Origin: Topomyia yanbarensis
Taxonomy: Eukaryota; Arthropoda; Insecta; Diptera; Culicidae
Assembly: GCF_030247195.1 (NCBI RefSeq)
Contig: NC_080672.1
Location: 362,382,271 to 362,446,270 of the forward strand
Reading direction: 5' to 3'
Length of the DNA stretch: 64,000 nt
Shown: positions 23,871-35,154 of the stretch, piece by piece
Numbering within the stretch: position 1 is the stretch's first letter
How the letters are laid out: the number at the start of each line of letters is the position of its first letter
Notes under the pieces: model-generated
Databases searched by the model: none
Told to the model about the DNA's origin: nothing
Seen by the model: the letters and a program-made list of their open reading frames with translations, nothing else
Translations under genes and position numbers: made by a program

Positions 23871-24960
23871 CTCATGACTTTTGTACATGATCCTGTATTC
23901 GTAACGTATAAAACGTGATTGTTCCAGTATTCATGGTACTTTATTCACGCTTTTGGGAACATTTTTTCCAGTGTAGGTTCAACATGTATGAAGAACCAAA
24001 AATCCTGATACACAACTGCGTCACTGCAGGACTGTTACATATCAGACGATATGAAGTTCCATAATCAGGTTCACAAAGACCACACGAATACTGCTGAACA
24101 TTCTGAAAAGTAGCCGTGTGATAATTGAGCTTGCAGTGTTGCGATTTTCCTTGAAAAAATGAAACAAATTCTGTGGCATTTTCAGATTTACATACGACAG
24201 AAAAGCGACCCAAGAGTAAATCTTGTGCTATATTCAACTAACCGAGAGTGGTAAAACCGGATCTGGACCAACGAAGTCAGTCGCAGCGCCTGCTAATGCA
24301 TTTCCAGTAATACCAGAATGACCGGTAATCCATAAAAAGGAGGATAACATTTGCAATGCTGAGTTCTTCAAGTTGAGTGATAACCAATTTCGATCTCTAA
24401 TCTGCTGAACCAACTACTTTTAGAGCAGTCTGACTGTCAGAGCAAAAACAAACTCTTTTACCGAACATTTTCTACTAAAAAGTCACACAGAATCGTGAAG
24501 AGTCCCGCTTGGAATGCTGTGTAGTACCTAGCAAGTGAATGGGATGGGTTTAATATCATTTCACGACAGTGTACTCCAGCTCATAAAGTTGCTTCAACAA
24601 GTCATCGACGGCAATTCCATAATAGAGGCAATTGTGCAGAAACTTAGTTTCCTAATCTCTGCTTCTCTTAAATATGAGCACTCGGTTGCTAAGCATTGAG
24701 TGTATCCAGTTTGTGATATGTAAAGGTAGGCCACGACCTCGTGCTGCTTCCAAAATGAACTCGAAAGATACATTGTTTAGAACACCTACAGTATCTGAAA
24801 ACCTGTGTTAATCCATCTAATTTCTTATTTCTCCAAACTATGACTCCTTGGCTGGTTATGCTTAATACAACTATGGAAATGTCTATTGTATTACACTTTG
24901 CACCTACACACAATGGTTCGCCAGCCACGAACCTAATGGGCTACATGTCGACGTTGAAAC

Positions 24961-25544
24961 AAAAATATATACTTCATTAGCCTAATCAGCATTAGTTCAA
25001 TGTTTCAATGTACTAACTAATTTTGTCATGAAGGGGTGGGTGTGTGAGGAGGATGAAAACCCTAAGAACGAACCATTACACCCAGCTTAATTTGGTATGC
25101 CTTGTGATATAGTGGTGGTAAACAGATGACGGGGTTGAGAGGAGGCATGGGGGCCATAGCGATGGTTGGAGTAGTGATCTAAGGGGGTATAATGAGATAT
25201 GATCTAAGGAGGAGTTTAAAGGGGACGGAGTGATCAGTAAGATGAGAGAAGGTGGGCAACTTCTCTTCGTACACCTCTACCTACACTCCTGCTAAAATTC
25301 AGAAACCCTACGTCACTCGAAAAATAATATTAGATTAGGGTTGGGTTGACGATTTTTGGAGTGATTGCAAAACCTTTCTGTATGACAGAAGCAAAAATGT
25401 TCCAAAATCCAAATAAGTCAATTTTTGTCGATTTTTTTTGAATCAAATCTCAGCTTTCCATTAATTTTTTTCTTTGGTTTGTCACTAGTGATCTAGACTG
25501 GCAAATCCAAGTAATTTTGCACCCATTTAAAAAAGTTTCGCATC
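24961..25544. other. Unassigned DNA
   Basis: No gene is seen. The stretch 25030-25260 is unusually purine-rich on the plus strand (GGAGGATGAAAACCC, GATGAGAGAAGGTGGGC) but shows no repeat period. Confidence 0.4.
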
Positions 25545-25765
25545 ATTTTGATATCATAGTGATGCCAGTTTATATGGCAAATTTCTGTGTGGTCGAACTC
25601 TTAAACTTGTAGCTCTGGAACCGATCGACACAAAATTCAATAGTGACCGATGGGAAGGTTGCATCTTTCATTTGAAACTAAGATTGGGCAAAATGGCCCA
25701 GCTATCTCTGAGCAAAATGAATGACATTTTTGACAGATACACACACACACACACCAGATTAGACC
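25545..25765 (+). repeat. Diverged fragment of the 3075-5684 repeat family
   Basis: Words such as CTGGAACCGATCGACACAAA, TTGCATCTTTCATTTGAAAC and CCAGCTATCTCTGAGCAAAA, followed by a CA microsatellite at about 25739-25755, parallel the segment ending at 4311-4364 in copy 1. It is clearly older than the two main copies. Confidence 0.7.
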
Positions 25766-25774
25766 AGATCACGG

Positions 25775-26075
25775 AAGAGTAGATCGCTGTGGACTACCCG
25801 ACAGAATCGTGATGAAAATGGGAGCTAATTGCCTCACGAAACGAACAACGGTACCGAGAGAAATTCCGTTGCCGGGGAACTCTCAGTCGGAGTAGGATAA
25901 TATCCGAGTTGATCTCGATAAAGCTGGGAGCTAAATGGCTCAAGGAAGCGGGTATTGGTATCGGGAGAAATTCCTCCACCGAGGAACTATCAGTCGGAGT
26001 AGGGTGAGTTCACCGTCGGGGACCATCCAAGTAGATCGTGATAAAGCCGGGAGCTGAATGACTCACGGAAACATG
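25775..26075 (+). repeat. R1-type UTR modules, about 115-130 bp, two and a half units
   Basis: Direct repeats share GAGAAATTCC, GGGGAACTCTCAGTCGGAGTA and GGGAGCTAAATGGCTCA. Similar modules (GAAACTCTCCGCCAGAGTAGG, GGGGAACTCTCCGTCGGCGTA) occur at 31970-32200 beyond the R1-like coding relic. They are therefore untranslated modules of that LINE, or the 3' end of an adjacent copy. Confidence 0.65.
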
Positions 26076-26088
26076 AACTAATTACCTA

Positions 26089-26387
26089 GGTGACGATCCA
26101 TAAATGACGTAGCATTTTTTGAGTGATTTTTAACATCCCCCTCCCCTATCGTAGCATTTCGTCACAAACCTCTAAATACCCCCTGGCAATTACGTAGCTT
26201 GACGGTAATTCTCCCCCCCCCCCCCTTGTCTCCGCAAAATCAAAAAAAATAAAAACGATGTTAGTTATTCCCCTTTAAAACAGCTACGTAGCATGACATG
26301 ACCCCCTACCCCCTGTCGTCATACATCATCACAAAATACAAAACTCCCTCTCCCCCATATAATGCTACGTCATTTATGGATGATCCC
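26089..26387. mobile_element. TA-flanked MITE, 299 bp (CCATAAATGACGTAG family)
   Basis: The ends GGTGACGATCCATAAATGAC and (complement) GGGATCATCCATAAATGAC are inverted repeats flanked by TA (26087-26088, 26388-26389). A C-run and CCTCCCC/CCCTACCCCC blocks lie inside. A truncated relative occurs at 45649-45893. No coding capacity. Confidence 0.88.
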
Positions 26388-26389
26388 TA

Positions 26390-28985
26390 GGCTCAAGAAG
26401 TCAGGCTCGCGGGGACAAGATCTGAACGGAGACGTAATAGATGGAGACAAGAAGCAAGAGAAAAGTCGAGAGTTAAACCAACGTTCAAAGGTCGAGCCAT
26501 TTCATGAACCAAGTAAGGCGCCAAGATAGAGCAGAAAAAAGAGGTACGACGAAAGCACAACGAACCTCTCCACGAAGTAATACCTTGACGTAGTTTCATG
26601 GGGAAGAAGGGCGTAAAAAAGTAAGGAGCGCTTTTGGTGGTTAGTCACGTACGTGAGCCGTGAGTCCCGCACAGTGCCAATACGCTACAGGCCAGCTTTT
26701 TAAACTTTACTATAGAAAACCACCGGACCAGAGGAAGCAGGGACAGGAAGGACAGGAGTCCAGGGTCCTAACGACACCCCCTGGACCTCCTGCGAGTTGG
26801 GATATGGCGGGGTTTGGATTGGTCTCTGCTAAACCTCTAAAAAGCCATAACTCCGAAAGCAGCTCTGACGAAGCGAGTCTGTGCCGCCTCTGCAAAGATC
26901 CTAAGAATTCAGTAATATAAATCTATCCCTAGGCCAACCGGAGTGCCAACCGGCACATCAGGATCGATGCCAGTAACATCCTGATTATGACATACTGGTC
27001 ATGGCGAACGTAATCGGACAAGACACGGATCAAGAATTGGACGGCGACTTTGGGCTGGCAGGCGTGCTGTTCTACTTCCTGAGAAAGGAAGGATGTCACC
27101 GACTTGGAATGGCGAGTGGGCTAACAGCACGGCTGCCTCCGTCCCGACAAAACCCTGGCAGGTCTCCGGGTATGTTCAAAGCTCGTCACCATTTAGTTGG
27201 TGGTACTAGGTTCGGGTGAACCATTCCCGATTTCACGCCGATTCGACTCTGAACACTACTCCCCATGAAGGATAGTGTCACCCGTAGCATGACCTCCCTG
27301 CTTCATAGATAATCATGGCATCACAAGAGGCGACTATGTACAGCGAGTGGAGATAGCGGCCCGGAATTGGGACCCAATGAAATGGAGAAAAACACAAAAA
27401 ACTCACACATACGGAGCAGCGCGGCGAATCTGTTCCCCAGAGGAGGTTTGGTGAAGTCGCCACCACCAGTAGCAGCTGAAGTCATTCAGCGAGAATAGGA
27501 AGAGGGGAAGCAGCAGCAACAACAACAACAACAGCAAGAGCGGGATAAGTTACACCCCATAGAAGCCAAAAGTAGTGGCAGCGAAGCACTTGGCGGAGAA
27601 GCTCCACAAGTTTGTGGACGCGAAAAACAATGCCCATACAATCATTAAGGAGATGGTTCTCAGAATTCGAAAGCCTTTGAAAAGAATGACTATTTTTACA
27701 TACAGTCTTCGACAATATTATGTAGTTTTGATATCTACACATTTGTCTTGAACATAGTTTGCACGAAAAGTAACGATGAAAAAAGTTATAATAAAAAACT
27801 AGATTTAGAAAACGCCTTATAAATCGATAATCCTACACGCTCAAGTTCTTCAACTAAATTCTTCACTATGAGCATTTCTAAAACTTTGTCGAAGACACCA
27901 ACTTTCTAACTCGTCAATATAAAAAGTTAATTTTTTATTTCGATCATAGCAAGCCATGCTTAATTTAAATTATTATCAGATTGTGGGGAATATTCATACG
28001 AACAATTCTTCCAAAGACACCCTGTGAATATATTCAATGGTTTGGTCTCTAGTGAATTAAGTTCACGTTTTTGGCGTTTCCGACCACTTTGCATTGGCGT
28101 CGGCTACGGCTATTATCTTCCTAGCCCCCCGAAGCAGGGGAAGCGAAAGCAGATTGGAGTCGAGGACACGTCAGTTTCCGTGACTTCAAAGAGGACAAGA
28201 ACCTCACCAGGAGACGGAAGATCAGGCGGGTCCAAGAGGCAGACGTTCGAGGACGCTGTTATTGCCGAAGGAAAGGACGTCACCCAACAGGGAGAAAGCT
28301 GGAGTAGGGTTTTAGGTTGAGAAACAGGAAAAGCACGGGAAATAGCGAAAACCTTCGGCTCGTCAGAAGGCGCTAAAGGGAGAAACGGTGCTGGTTTAAG
28401 CCAATTACGCGACGATGCATGAAGCGCTTCTCAAGAAGGTGGTTAGAATCAGGCGTACCCAAAAAGGAAGATGCTCTTCAAGTTGAAGCAGCATCCCCCG
28501 ACTAACAGCTCGACCTTGCAGGATAATATTACCAAATCAATCGGTGAAAAGACAGAATTTAAAGCACTAAACCCAGAGATGGTGATTGTGTGGAAGGACC
28601 TTGATGAGATCGCGAGGGAAGACGAGTTGAGCACTGAAGTAGCAGCGTAACCAGGGAAAGATGTACATGAGGATCCGGTTAAAGAAGGGATATGGAGGAA
28701 CTGACAGCGATGATTCGTTTACCGGTAATCGCTGCCGACAAGGCGCTGGAGGTAGACAAAGTTACGATTGGATGGTCGAGATGTCCATTGAGAGTCGCCC
28801 CACGAGTGAAGAAACAAACTGAGAAATGCTTCAAGTGTTTGGGCTTTGGACATTCGGCAGGGGTTTGCAAAGGTCCGGATAGATCCGTGATGTGCTGGAA
28901 ATGCGGGGAGAGGGGCCAACTTGTGAGAGACTGCACGCAGAGGTCGAAGTGCATGCTATGCACTCCAGCAGACGGAAACGACCAT
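26390..28985 (+). pseudogene. R1-clade LINE: 5' region and ORF1 (gag-like) relic with CCHC zinc knuckles
   Basis: ORF1 of R1-type LINEs binds the element RNA. Here a readable C-terminal part (28692-29117) has the zinc-knuckle series CFKCLGFGHSAGVC and CWKCGERGQLVRDC, followed by a further Cys pair (KCMLC). Upstream pieces are a low-complexity Gln stretch (CAA microsatellite, about 27510-27537) and a Lys/Arg-rich stretch at 28024-28318. The body is broken by stops. About 27640-28040 is an AT-rich foreign insert without coding similarity. The reading frame is far shorter than the 450-600 residues usual for an intact ORF1. Confidence 0.75.
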
Positions 28986-30203
28986 CAGTATTTAAATGCC
29001 CTACCTACACGAAGGCGACTGCAGGCCAACGGTAATGGAGATAACCCAGATAAATCTGAATCACTGTCACACCGCACAGCAATTGTTGTGGCAGTCTACG
29101 ACAGACACTATGTGTGATGTCGCGTTGATTGCAGAGCCGTATCAAGTTCCCCCTGATAACGGTAGCTGGGTGGTGGATAGATCGGGAACAGCGGTGATAC
29201 AGATGTCCCATTCAAGAAGTGGTGCGGGCTTCGTGATCACCAAAATCAATGGCGACTTCGTGTGCAGCTGTTACGCTCATCCAAGGTTAACAGTGGTGCA
29301 GTTCAGTCTAATGCTGGATCAGTTAATCGAGTAGTTGATTGGTCGGAAAGCCGATAGTCATTGGTGCTGACTTCAATGCCTGGGCTGTGGAATGGGGCAG
29401 TAATGTAACCAACACAAGAAGGTGAATCCTGCTGGAAGCTCTAGCGAAGCTAGACGTATGATTGTGCAATGAAGGTTCTGTGAGCACATTTCGGAGCGAC
29501 GAAAAGGAGTTTATCATTCACATTCTGTAGCCTCTTCTTGACGGCGAACATGGATTGGAGAGTATGCGAAACGTATACGCATAGCGGCCACCAGGCGATT
29601 CGATAACGGAATCGGTCAACGCAACCCTGCTGCAGCACGGAGAAGGATGACCGGCAAGCGAAAGTGGAAGACGCAACAAAGCCCACTTCGTTGACACACA
29701 TCGACTTAACAGCGGGACCGAGAGCGTGGATGCGGCTGAATCAACAAGAAGGATTGTAACGGCTTGTGACGCCACAATGCCGCGAACACTGGAACCACGC
29801 AATAGACGGCGTCCAGTTTACGTTACGCGCTGCTTGTCTCAGAGCCAGAAGGCGGGCTTAAATATTGGAGCTTGATAGAGAAGATCGCAAAGCAGCGTTT
29901 CGGGCAGCTAGGGCTGCTTTAAAACGGGAGATGAGGCTTAGCAAGTCAGATTGCCACAGGGATTGCCACAAGGAGTAAAACCTAAAAGTAGACGCTAATC
30001 TCTGGGGCGACGCGTACCGAGTCGTGAAGGCGAAAATGTAGGGCTCGACGAAGCCTACCGAAATGTGCCCGATTAAGCTGAAGGCAATCATCGAGGGTCC
30101 AACACCGTACGGAGAAGAAGAAGGAGCAAACACGGACGATCGGCAAGTGACTAATGACGAGCTCGCAGAAGCATCGAAGCGCCTGAAATCAAAGAAATCC
30201 CCC

Positions 30204-30245
30204 CGGTCTAACGTGCCTTATTAAATAAACGAATTGAATAAAAAA
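30204..30245 (+). mobile_element. 42-bp retroposed tail with A run
   Basis: Inside the reverse transcriptase relic, a short insert ending GAATTGAAT plus an A run is flanked by the 13-bp direct repeat AAAGAAATCCCCC (30191-30203, 30246-30258). Removing it restores the KKSPGPDG-type motif. It is the extreme 3' end of some LINE or SINE, severely 5' truncated. Confidence 0.75.
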
Positions 30246-30679
30246 AAAGAAATCCCCCGGTCCGGATGGAATACCAAACGTGGTGCTGAAATCTACGATA
30301 CTGGCATATCCGGACATGTTCAGGATGGTTCTGCAGAAGTGTCTAAATGAAGGCAGCTTCCCCGAAACGTGGAAAGTCCCGAAGCTGGCGTTGCTGCCGA
30401 AGGCAGGAAAGTCCCCGAGCGATTCGGCTTCGTACACGCCCATATGCCTGCTGGATACACTCGGAAAACTCCTGGAAATGATCGTTCTTAAGAGGTTGAT
30501 GAAATTTACGAAAGTCGACTGTCTGGAGAAAGCGCGGACTGTCCAAGATTCCATAAAGGAGCCTCGACAGTGGATGTAATTCTGACAGTGTTCGAGAGTG
30601 CTGAGAAGACATCTAAATAGAAGCGAAGAGGAGATGGATACTGCGCTGTGGTTATGATAGATATGAAGAATGTATTTAA

Positions 30680-30795
30680 CCCTCTGGCACTCGCGCGAAT
30701 GACTCCCCGTATGAGCAGCCGCTGGTGCTGGAAGACGATTTCGCTAGAATTTCGGAAGGTGTTGCACACAATACAACGGCGCGAGTGTCGGAGGG
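30680..30795. mobile_element. piggyBac-like MITE, 116 bp
   Basis: It is flanked by TTAA (30676-30679, 30796-30799), with ends CCCTCTGGCACTCGCGC and (complement) CCCTCCGACACTCGCGC, 15 of 17 identical. TTAA duplication with ends beginning CCCT is the piggyBac signature. Excising it with one TTAA restores the host LINE frame as NVFNSATWEAIAAAL. Confidence 0.92.
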
Positions 30796-31830
30796 TTAAC
30801 AGCGCCACCTGGGAAGCCATCGCTGCAGCGCTACAAAGAATTCGGGTTCCCGACTATCTATACCAGATCCTGAAGAGCTACTTGCAGAGCAGAGTTCTGC
30901 TGTACGAGACGAGCGAAAGGCAGAAGTCAATGCGAGTCACATCGGGCGTTCCTAAGAGCTCCATTCTCGGTCCAACTCTTTGGAACGGGATGTGCGATGG
31001 GGTCATAACACTGCGGCTGCCCAGAAAAGTGCAAGTACACTTGAAGAAGTGGAGGTGTCGGCGACGGAGACAATAGACGCGATCCAGAGCTGCATGAACG
31101 GGACCAAGCTGAAAATAGCTCACCACAAGACGGAGGTGTTGTTGGTCAGCAACTGCGAATCGGTTCAGCGGATGCAGATCGGCGTGATTGCATCGAAGCG
31201 TGCACTGAAGTAATAGGGAGTGATAACCGACGACCGGTTGAGCTTCAACAATCACGTCAACTACGTCTGCAAAAAGTCGGTGAAGGCAACGAATGCAATA
31301 GCGAGAATCATGCCAAACGGCGGCGGTCCGAGAAGCGGCGTCTGTTATCTACTGTTTCGTCCTCGATACTGCGATATGGGGTTCCAGCCTGGGGTGCTAC
31401 GCTGAAAATCAAGCGGAACCGTGACAAGCTAAATAGGACATTCCGGCTGATGGTCATACGAGTCGCGACTGCGTAGAGAACAATATCGTCGGAGGCAGTA
31501 TGCGTTATCGCCGGGATGATCCATATCGGCATCACCCTGGCGGAGGATATCGGGTTCTACAATTGGAGAAACACCAGATACGTCAAGAAGATGGTGAGAA
31601 TCAATTCGATGGCGAGGTGGCTGCAGGAAACACGGAGAAGTGAGCTTCCACTTGACACAGCCCCAGTCGGGGCTCGGCTGCCCCAGGAAGTATCTTCATC
31701 GGCTCGGGCACGCAACGTCGCCGTTGTGCTCGGAGTGTGAAAACGTCGAGGAGACACCGGAACATGGGGTCTTTGAATATCCGAGATTCGGAGCGATACG
31801 TAAAGAGATGCTCGAAACGGGATGACCGGA

Positions 31831-32235
31831 GATATGTCGTCTACAGAATGACTAGCGGCGTGAATTCATGCAACGCGGTCAACAGAGTGGTGGTGCAGAT
31901 TATGACTGCCTAACAGCGGAAATGCCGTGATGAGCAGCGAATATCGGTTTCGGGAGAGCAATCACCGCTGAGAAACTCTCCGCCAGAGTAGGCTTGATTC
32001 ACCGCCGGGGACTAGTCGAGTAGACCGCAAAAGCATCGGGCTTCACTTGGAATCGCCGGACCGACCTAGGTACTCTACCGGTTGACCTGAGAGAAATATA
32101 ACGAAAACCAAGAAGAATCGGATCGGAGGAACTTCTTTCGTCGGGGAACTCTCCGTCGGCGTAAACTAGAGGCACCACCCGGGACTACACTGAGTAGTCA
32201 GCGACGGGACACCACCAGTCGCGGTTCGTCGGGGG
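31831..32235 (+). repeat. R1-like LINE 3' untranslated region
   Basis: A GC-rich stretch with CCGCCAGAGTAGGCTTGATT, GGGGAACTCTCCGTCGG and CGGTTCGTCGGGGGGGTGG repeats the modules at 25775-26075. The sequence turns AT-rich after 32235, so the LINE probably ends there. No clear A tail or TSD was found. Confidence 0.6.
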
Positions 32236-35100
32236 GGTGGTCAAGTTTTATAACCTGCTGTTTGTTCATGAAATCCCTAAAATTCAGATACCACGTCAAA
32301 TCTTACCTTCAGCGCCGATTGAACGAGAAAGATAAATTTGAATTGGATAGGAATGTCTTTTCCAAGAAGTAGCCGCGAAAACCTCCTATTTAGAATCGAA
32401 TTGAGCAAGTAGAGATCTTTCACAAAGAACCAGAAAAAAGGTATCTGGTTTAATTTCAATAAACATCCACTGAATGAAATCTGAACATTTCTAAGTGGAA
32501 ATAATTGGTTCAAACAGTTATTTCAATTTCACAAGAAACTTCTCCTACTGGCTATAATCACGTCACATAATTATTCTCCTAGAAGAAGTTAAACAAAACA
32601 CTCAGCCCCTCTCCACAGGGCTCAAGGACACCTGCTACGCTAAACCATTCACTTTTGCTATCGTGTACAGCAAAGAATTACTGCTGCTGCTAGGTACATA
32701 TTACTTAGCCCGACTCCTGCCCGCATATAATAACTCGTTTTCATCGCAGATGTTGTTGGTTCGCATTACGACACCGCCAGATGCGACTCTAGTGAGGGAG
32801 AGCTTGCCATTGCGGAATCCGCTGTCTCTATTAATGATTATACCTACCACTTATTTCTAAGGTACAGAATACGGCGAACATCTCCCCGTCCCAGACGGGC
32901 GGAATATTTAAGCCAATCTGACGGGAGATATCACGATCGAGTGCGCGTGAGCATACATTTCTTAAGCACACCGCCGCGCCTCGCCATCATCGTTCAGGAC
33001 GACAATAATCTGCCATAAAGCTATGCACGGAATGTTGAACGTGCTCGGCCGACTAGTTAACTAGCTGTAAGTACCGAGCAAATATTTTATTTTACTTCTG
33101 CCTGGCTACGAAACCCCCCTGTGGGAAGGGGGGAAATCGATTCCGAGAACAACTTGTTGGTGCTAGAATTTCATTTTCAATATTCGATAAGCCTGTTTGA
33201 GCTGAAACCAGTAGTTGTTTGCTGTGCTGAAGGGCCGGAAGAACAAATCATGCTACTAGTTTGCTGCCTAAGCAACGTATAGCCTCAGAGATTCGAGATG
33301 ACGGAAATGACGAAATTTGATAGCCTCCGAAAAGTCCGATAGCTCGATTCGCTGCAGACGGAACCAAAGCCGTTCAAAACGCGGCAAGTGCTGAGTGTTT
33401 TCTTACCTTCGTTTTTTGTGTACAGGTCGGCGGCGGGCGGGAAAGGGGATGAGCATAACAGAAACGGGGTAATCTGCTTGCGCGAGTTTAGCTGTCTGGC
33501 TGGCTGGCTGACGGGATCTTGTTTTGACGTAATCGATAGTCTCTGCCGAGTACGCGGTTTTCCAAGAATCTTATGCACCACAGCACGGAGCGGCCGCAAC
33601 GGGATGAAATTGATGAGGCGTGTTTGGTTGAAATTGATCAATAGGTGCTGCGCAGGAAAGCGTTACTTTTTTCGTGGAGAATTAGGTAAGAAATACAACA
33701 GGGAAAGAAAATCCGATGTCCGTAAGTTGAATATCCGATTAATGCACGGATCGTGTATGCGGGAAAAGGTTTCACTTTTTTTACGATGCTGGTTCATTTT
33801 CTACCTACAGCTATAGCTAACTGTTGGAAGGTAATCTTCTGGAACGAAACTGAATTGTGATGCTCTTATATTGGGGGGGGATTATGGAATCGGGAAGGTA
33901 AAACGCCATTGTGATAAACTTTTATCAATTCCCGTTTTCGAGATTTGAAATTTTGAAGCCGAGTTTAATTAAATGATGTTCAACCCTTTTAGCACTAATT
34001 AAGTTGTTTTTGAAATCGAGTATGCAAGTCGTCCCAGGGCGAACCGGTTTCGTAATTTTACTCTTACATTTTCTGTCTACACGTTCGAGGCTGTTTTGAT
34101 GGCGATATGGTGATATAGATAGCTACGGTTGATAGCGCTCGTTCAATCATTAACATGTCTCAATTTGCTCTTGCCGGCAATTTAAAAAAATATCACATTT
34201 TTAAGCCAAGAATTTTGGTTGTGGAGTAAAGGACGAGTGATTGTTCGTCAAAATAATTTTATTTCATGCTTTACCTGCTCATTCCTTTAGCAACATCTTG
34301 TATATTGATACCTGAGTTAAACAGTTTTTATTAGCTACAATTCGACATCTAATGAAAGCAGCATATGATGCAAATTATGGATTGATAGATATTTTTGAAC
34401 GATCATCCAACGGCCCTGAATCTGAGTGTTCATTTCAGATTCATTGAAAGTGATTTTCAAGTTGCTCGATTATGCGTCGTCACTCTGCAGATACCTTGTA
34501 CGCCCGCCGCGCACGTATGTTCCTTTAACTAGTTATAGCAAGGTCTCGTTCGAAAAACTGTTTAGAAGTACATTGTTGCATAATAAGAATGATAAAAAAT
34601 CGCGGAGATGCTGGATTTTTTCCCATTCATTTTCTACAGTTTCTACAAGGCTCCTGCTCGTGGTAAGGTTCCTGACACGTTCAAGTTGGTTTCCGCATAT
34701 AAGTTTGCCAAAAAATTATGATTCAGCAAGGCATCTGTTCATGTAGTAAGAATCCCAGAATTTTGAAAAAGATAAGACTATGAACACTACACACATATGG
34801 TCAAGGCTCCGAAAATGGCAACCACAGGCGACTTTTTTATCAAATTTTGCGTCCAACCGTTTGTTTTCCGTATGTATATAACCTCTAATTTAAAAATTAT
34901 GAATGGTGAGCCCAGAAAAAAATTCCATGTCTGTCATTTATAAAAGTTTGTTGATGCTACTTGCATGACCTGAAAATAACTAAAAGACCGTAAGGAAGTA
35001 AAAATTTACACAAAATCCATATTTTCAACTTTTTGCCTGGAAACACATTTTTCCATCGTAGTCTGATTTAAATTTGATGATATTGCTTGAAAAATTGAGA
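32236..35100. other. Unassigned DNA, no supported gene
   Basis: Open frames of 142 codons (plus, 33388-33816) and 118 codons (minus, 33285-33641) overlap antiparallel and carry no domain. A frame of 106 codons lies at 34426-34746. The less AT-rich 32600-33600 could be a host exon or regulatory region, but no splice-bounded coding signal could be defended. Confidence 0.35.
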
Positions 35101-35154
35101 TGAATATGGATAAATGCTTATTTTCAATTGTGAAGTAATAGAAACCATATAACT

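Larger units (their letters stand above)
21105..23973. mobile_element. TA-flanked element B, sister of element A, carrying two insertions
   Basis: The right end TTTTTTCCAGTG is followed by TA (23974-23975). On the left, TA at 21103-21104 gives the in-frame empty site in the LINE, although TA at 21105-21106 is also possible. Both ends carry GGAAAAAAT a few bases in. Interior order matches element A: TCACGATTTTC start, a block with the ATTTCAGGATCTTAGTCATG theme (about 21500-21660), tandem ~90-bp units with the GGAATCATGAATCAGTTCACG-like theme (about 22105-22490), and a GATTGTTCCAGTATTCATGG end. A Penelope-like fragment (22557-23170) and a hAT MITE (23466-23870) interrupt it. Confidence 0.72.
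21049..24960 (-). pseudogene. I-type LINE ORF2 3' part: thumb and RNase H relics, split by element B
   Basis: The minus strand carries a post-RT block with LSITSQGVIVWRNK (about 24850), a decayed RNase H with CSDSQTALKVVGSA (about 24420) and WITGHSGITGNALAG (about 24300), and a Cys-rich C-terminal block SCGLCEPDYGTSYRLICNSP (about 24060). The last codons are cut by element B. Removing B and one TA joins GSSYMLNLESKSSI in frame to a downstream EEL stop (21049-21051), matching the homologous plus-strand tail at 39107-39153 (RLKLRDILKFLIKRGKEL). Stops and frameshifts elsewhere make it inactive. RNase H domains of this kind occur in I-group LINEs. Confidence 0.8.
28996..31830 (+). pseudogene. R1-clade LINE ORF2 relic (endonuclease, reverse transcriptase, C-terminal Cys block)
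   Basis: The endonuclease starts near 29035 with ITQINLNHCHTAQQLLWQ, then DVALIAEPYQVP and IGADFNAWAVEWGS (about 29350). The reverse transcriptase begins PGPDGIPNVVLKS (30256), continues LPKAGKSPSDSASYTPICLL, LYQILKSYLQSRVLLYETSE and VTSGVPKSSILGPTLWNGM, then jumps from LRLPRK directly to VEVSATETIDAIQS. The catalytic FADD segment expected between them is deleted (near 31030). KLKIAHHKTEVLLVSN, a thumb part and a C-terminal CSECENVEETPEHGVFEYPR (about 31735) follow. Many stops, a 42-bp retroposon (30204-30245) and a piggyBac-like MITE (30680-30795) complete the inactivation. The family normally has about 1000-1200 residues here. Confidence 0.88.

Noticed and set aside
33285..33816. 142-codon plus frame and 118-codon minus frame as host genes
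   Set aside because: They overlap antiparallel, have no domain or conserved composition, and show no splice-bounded structure.
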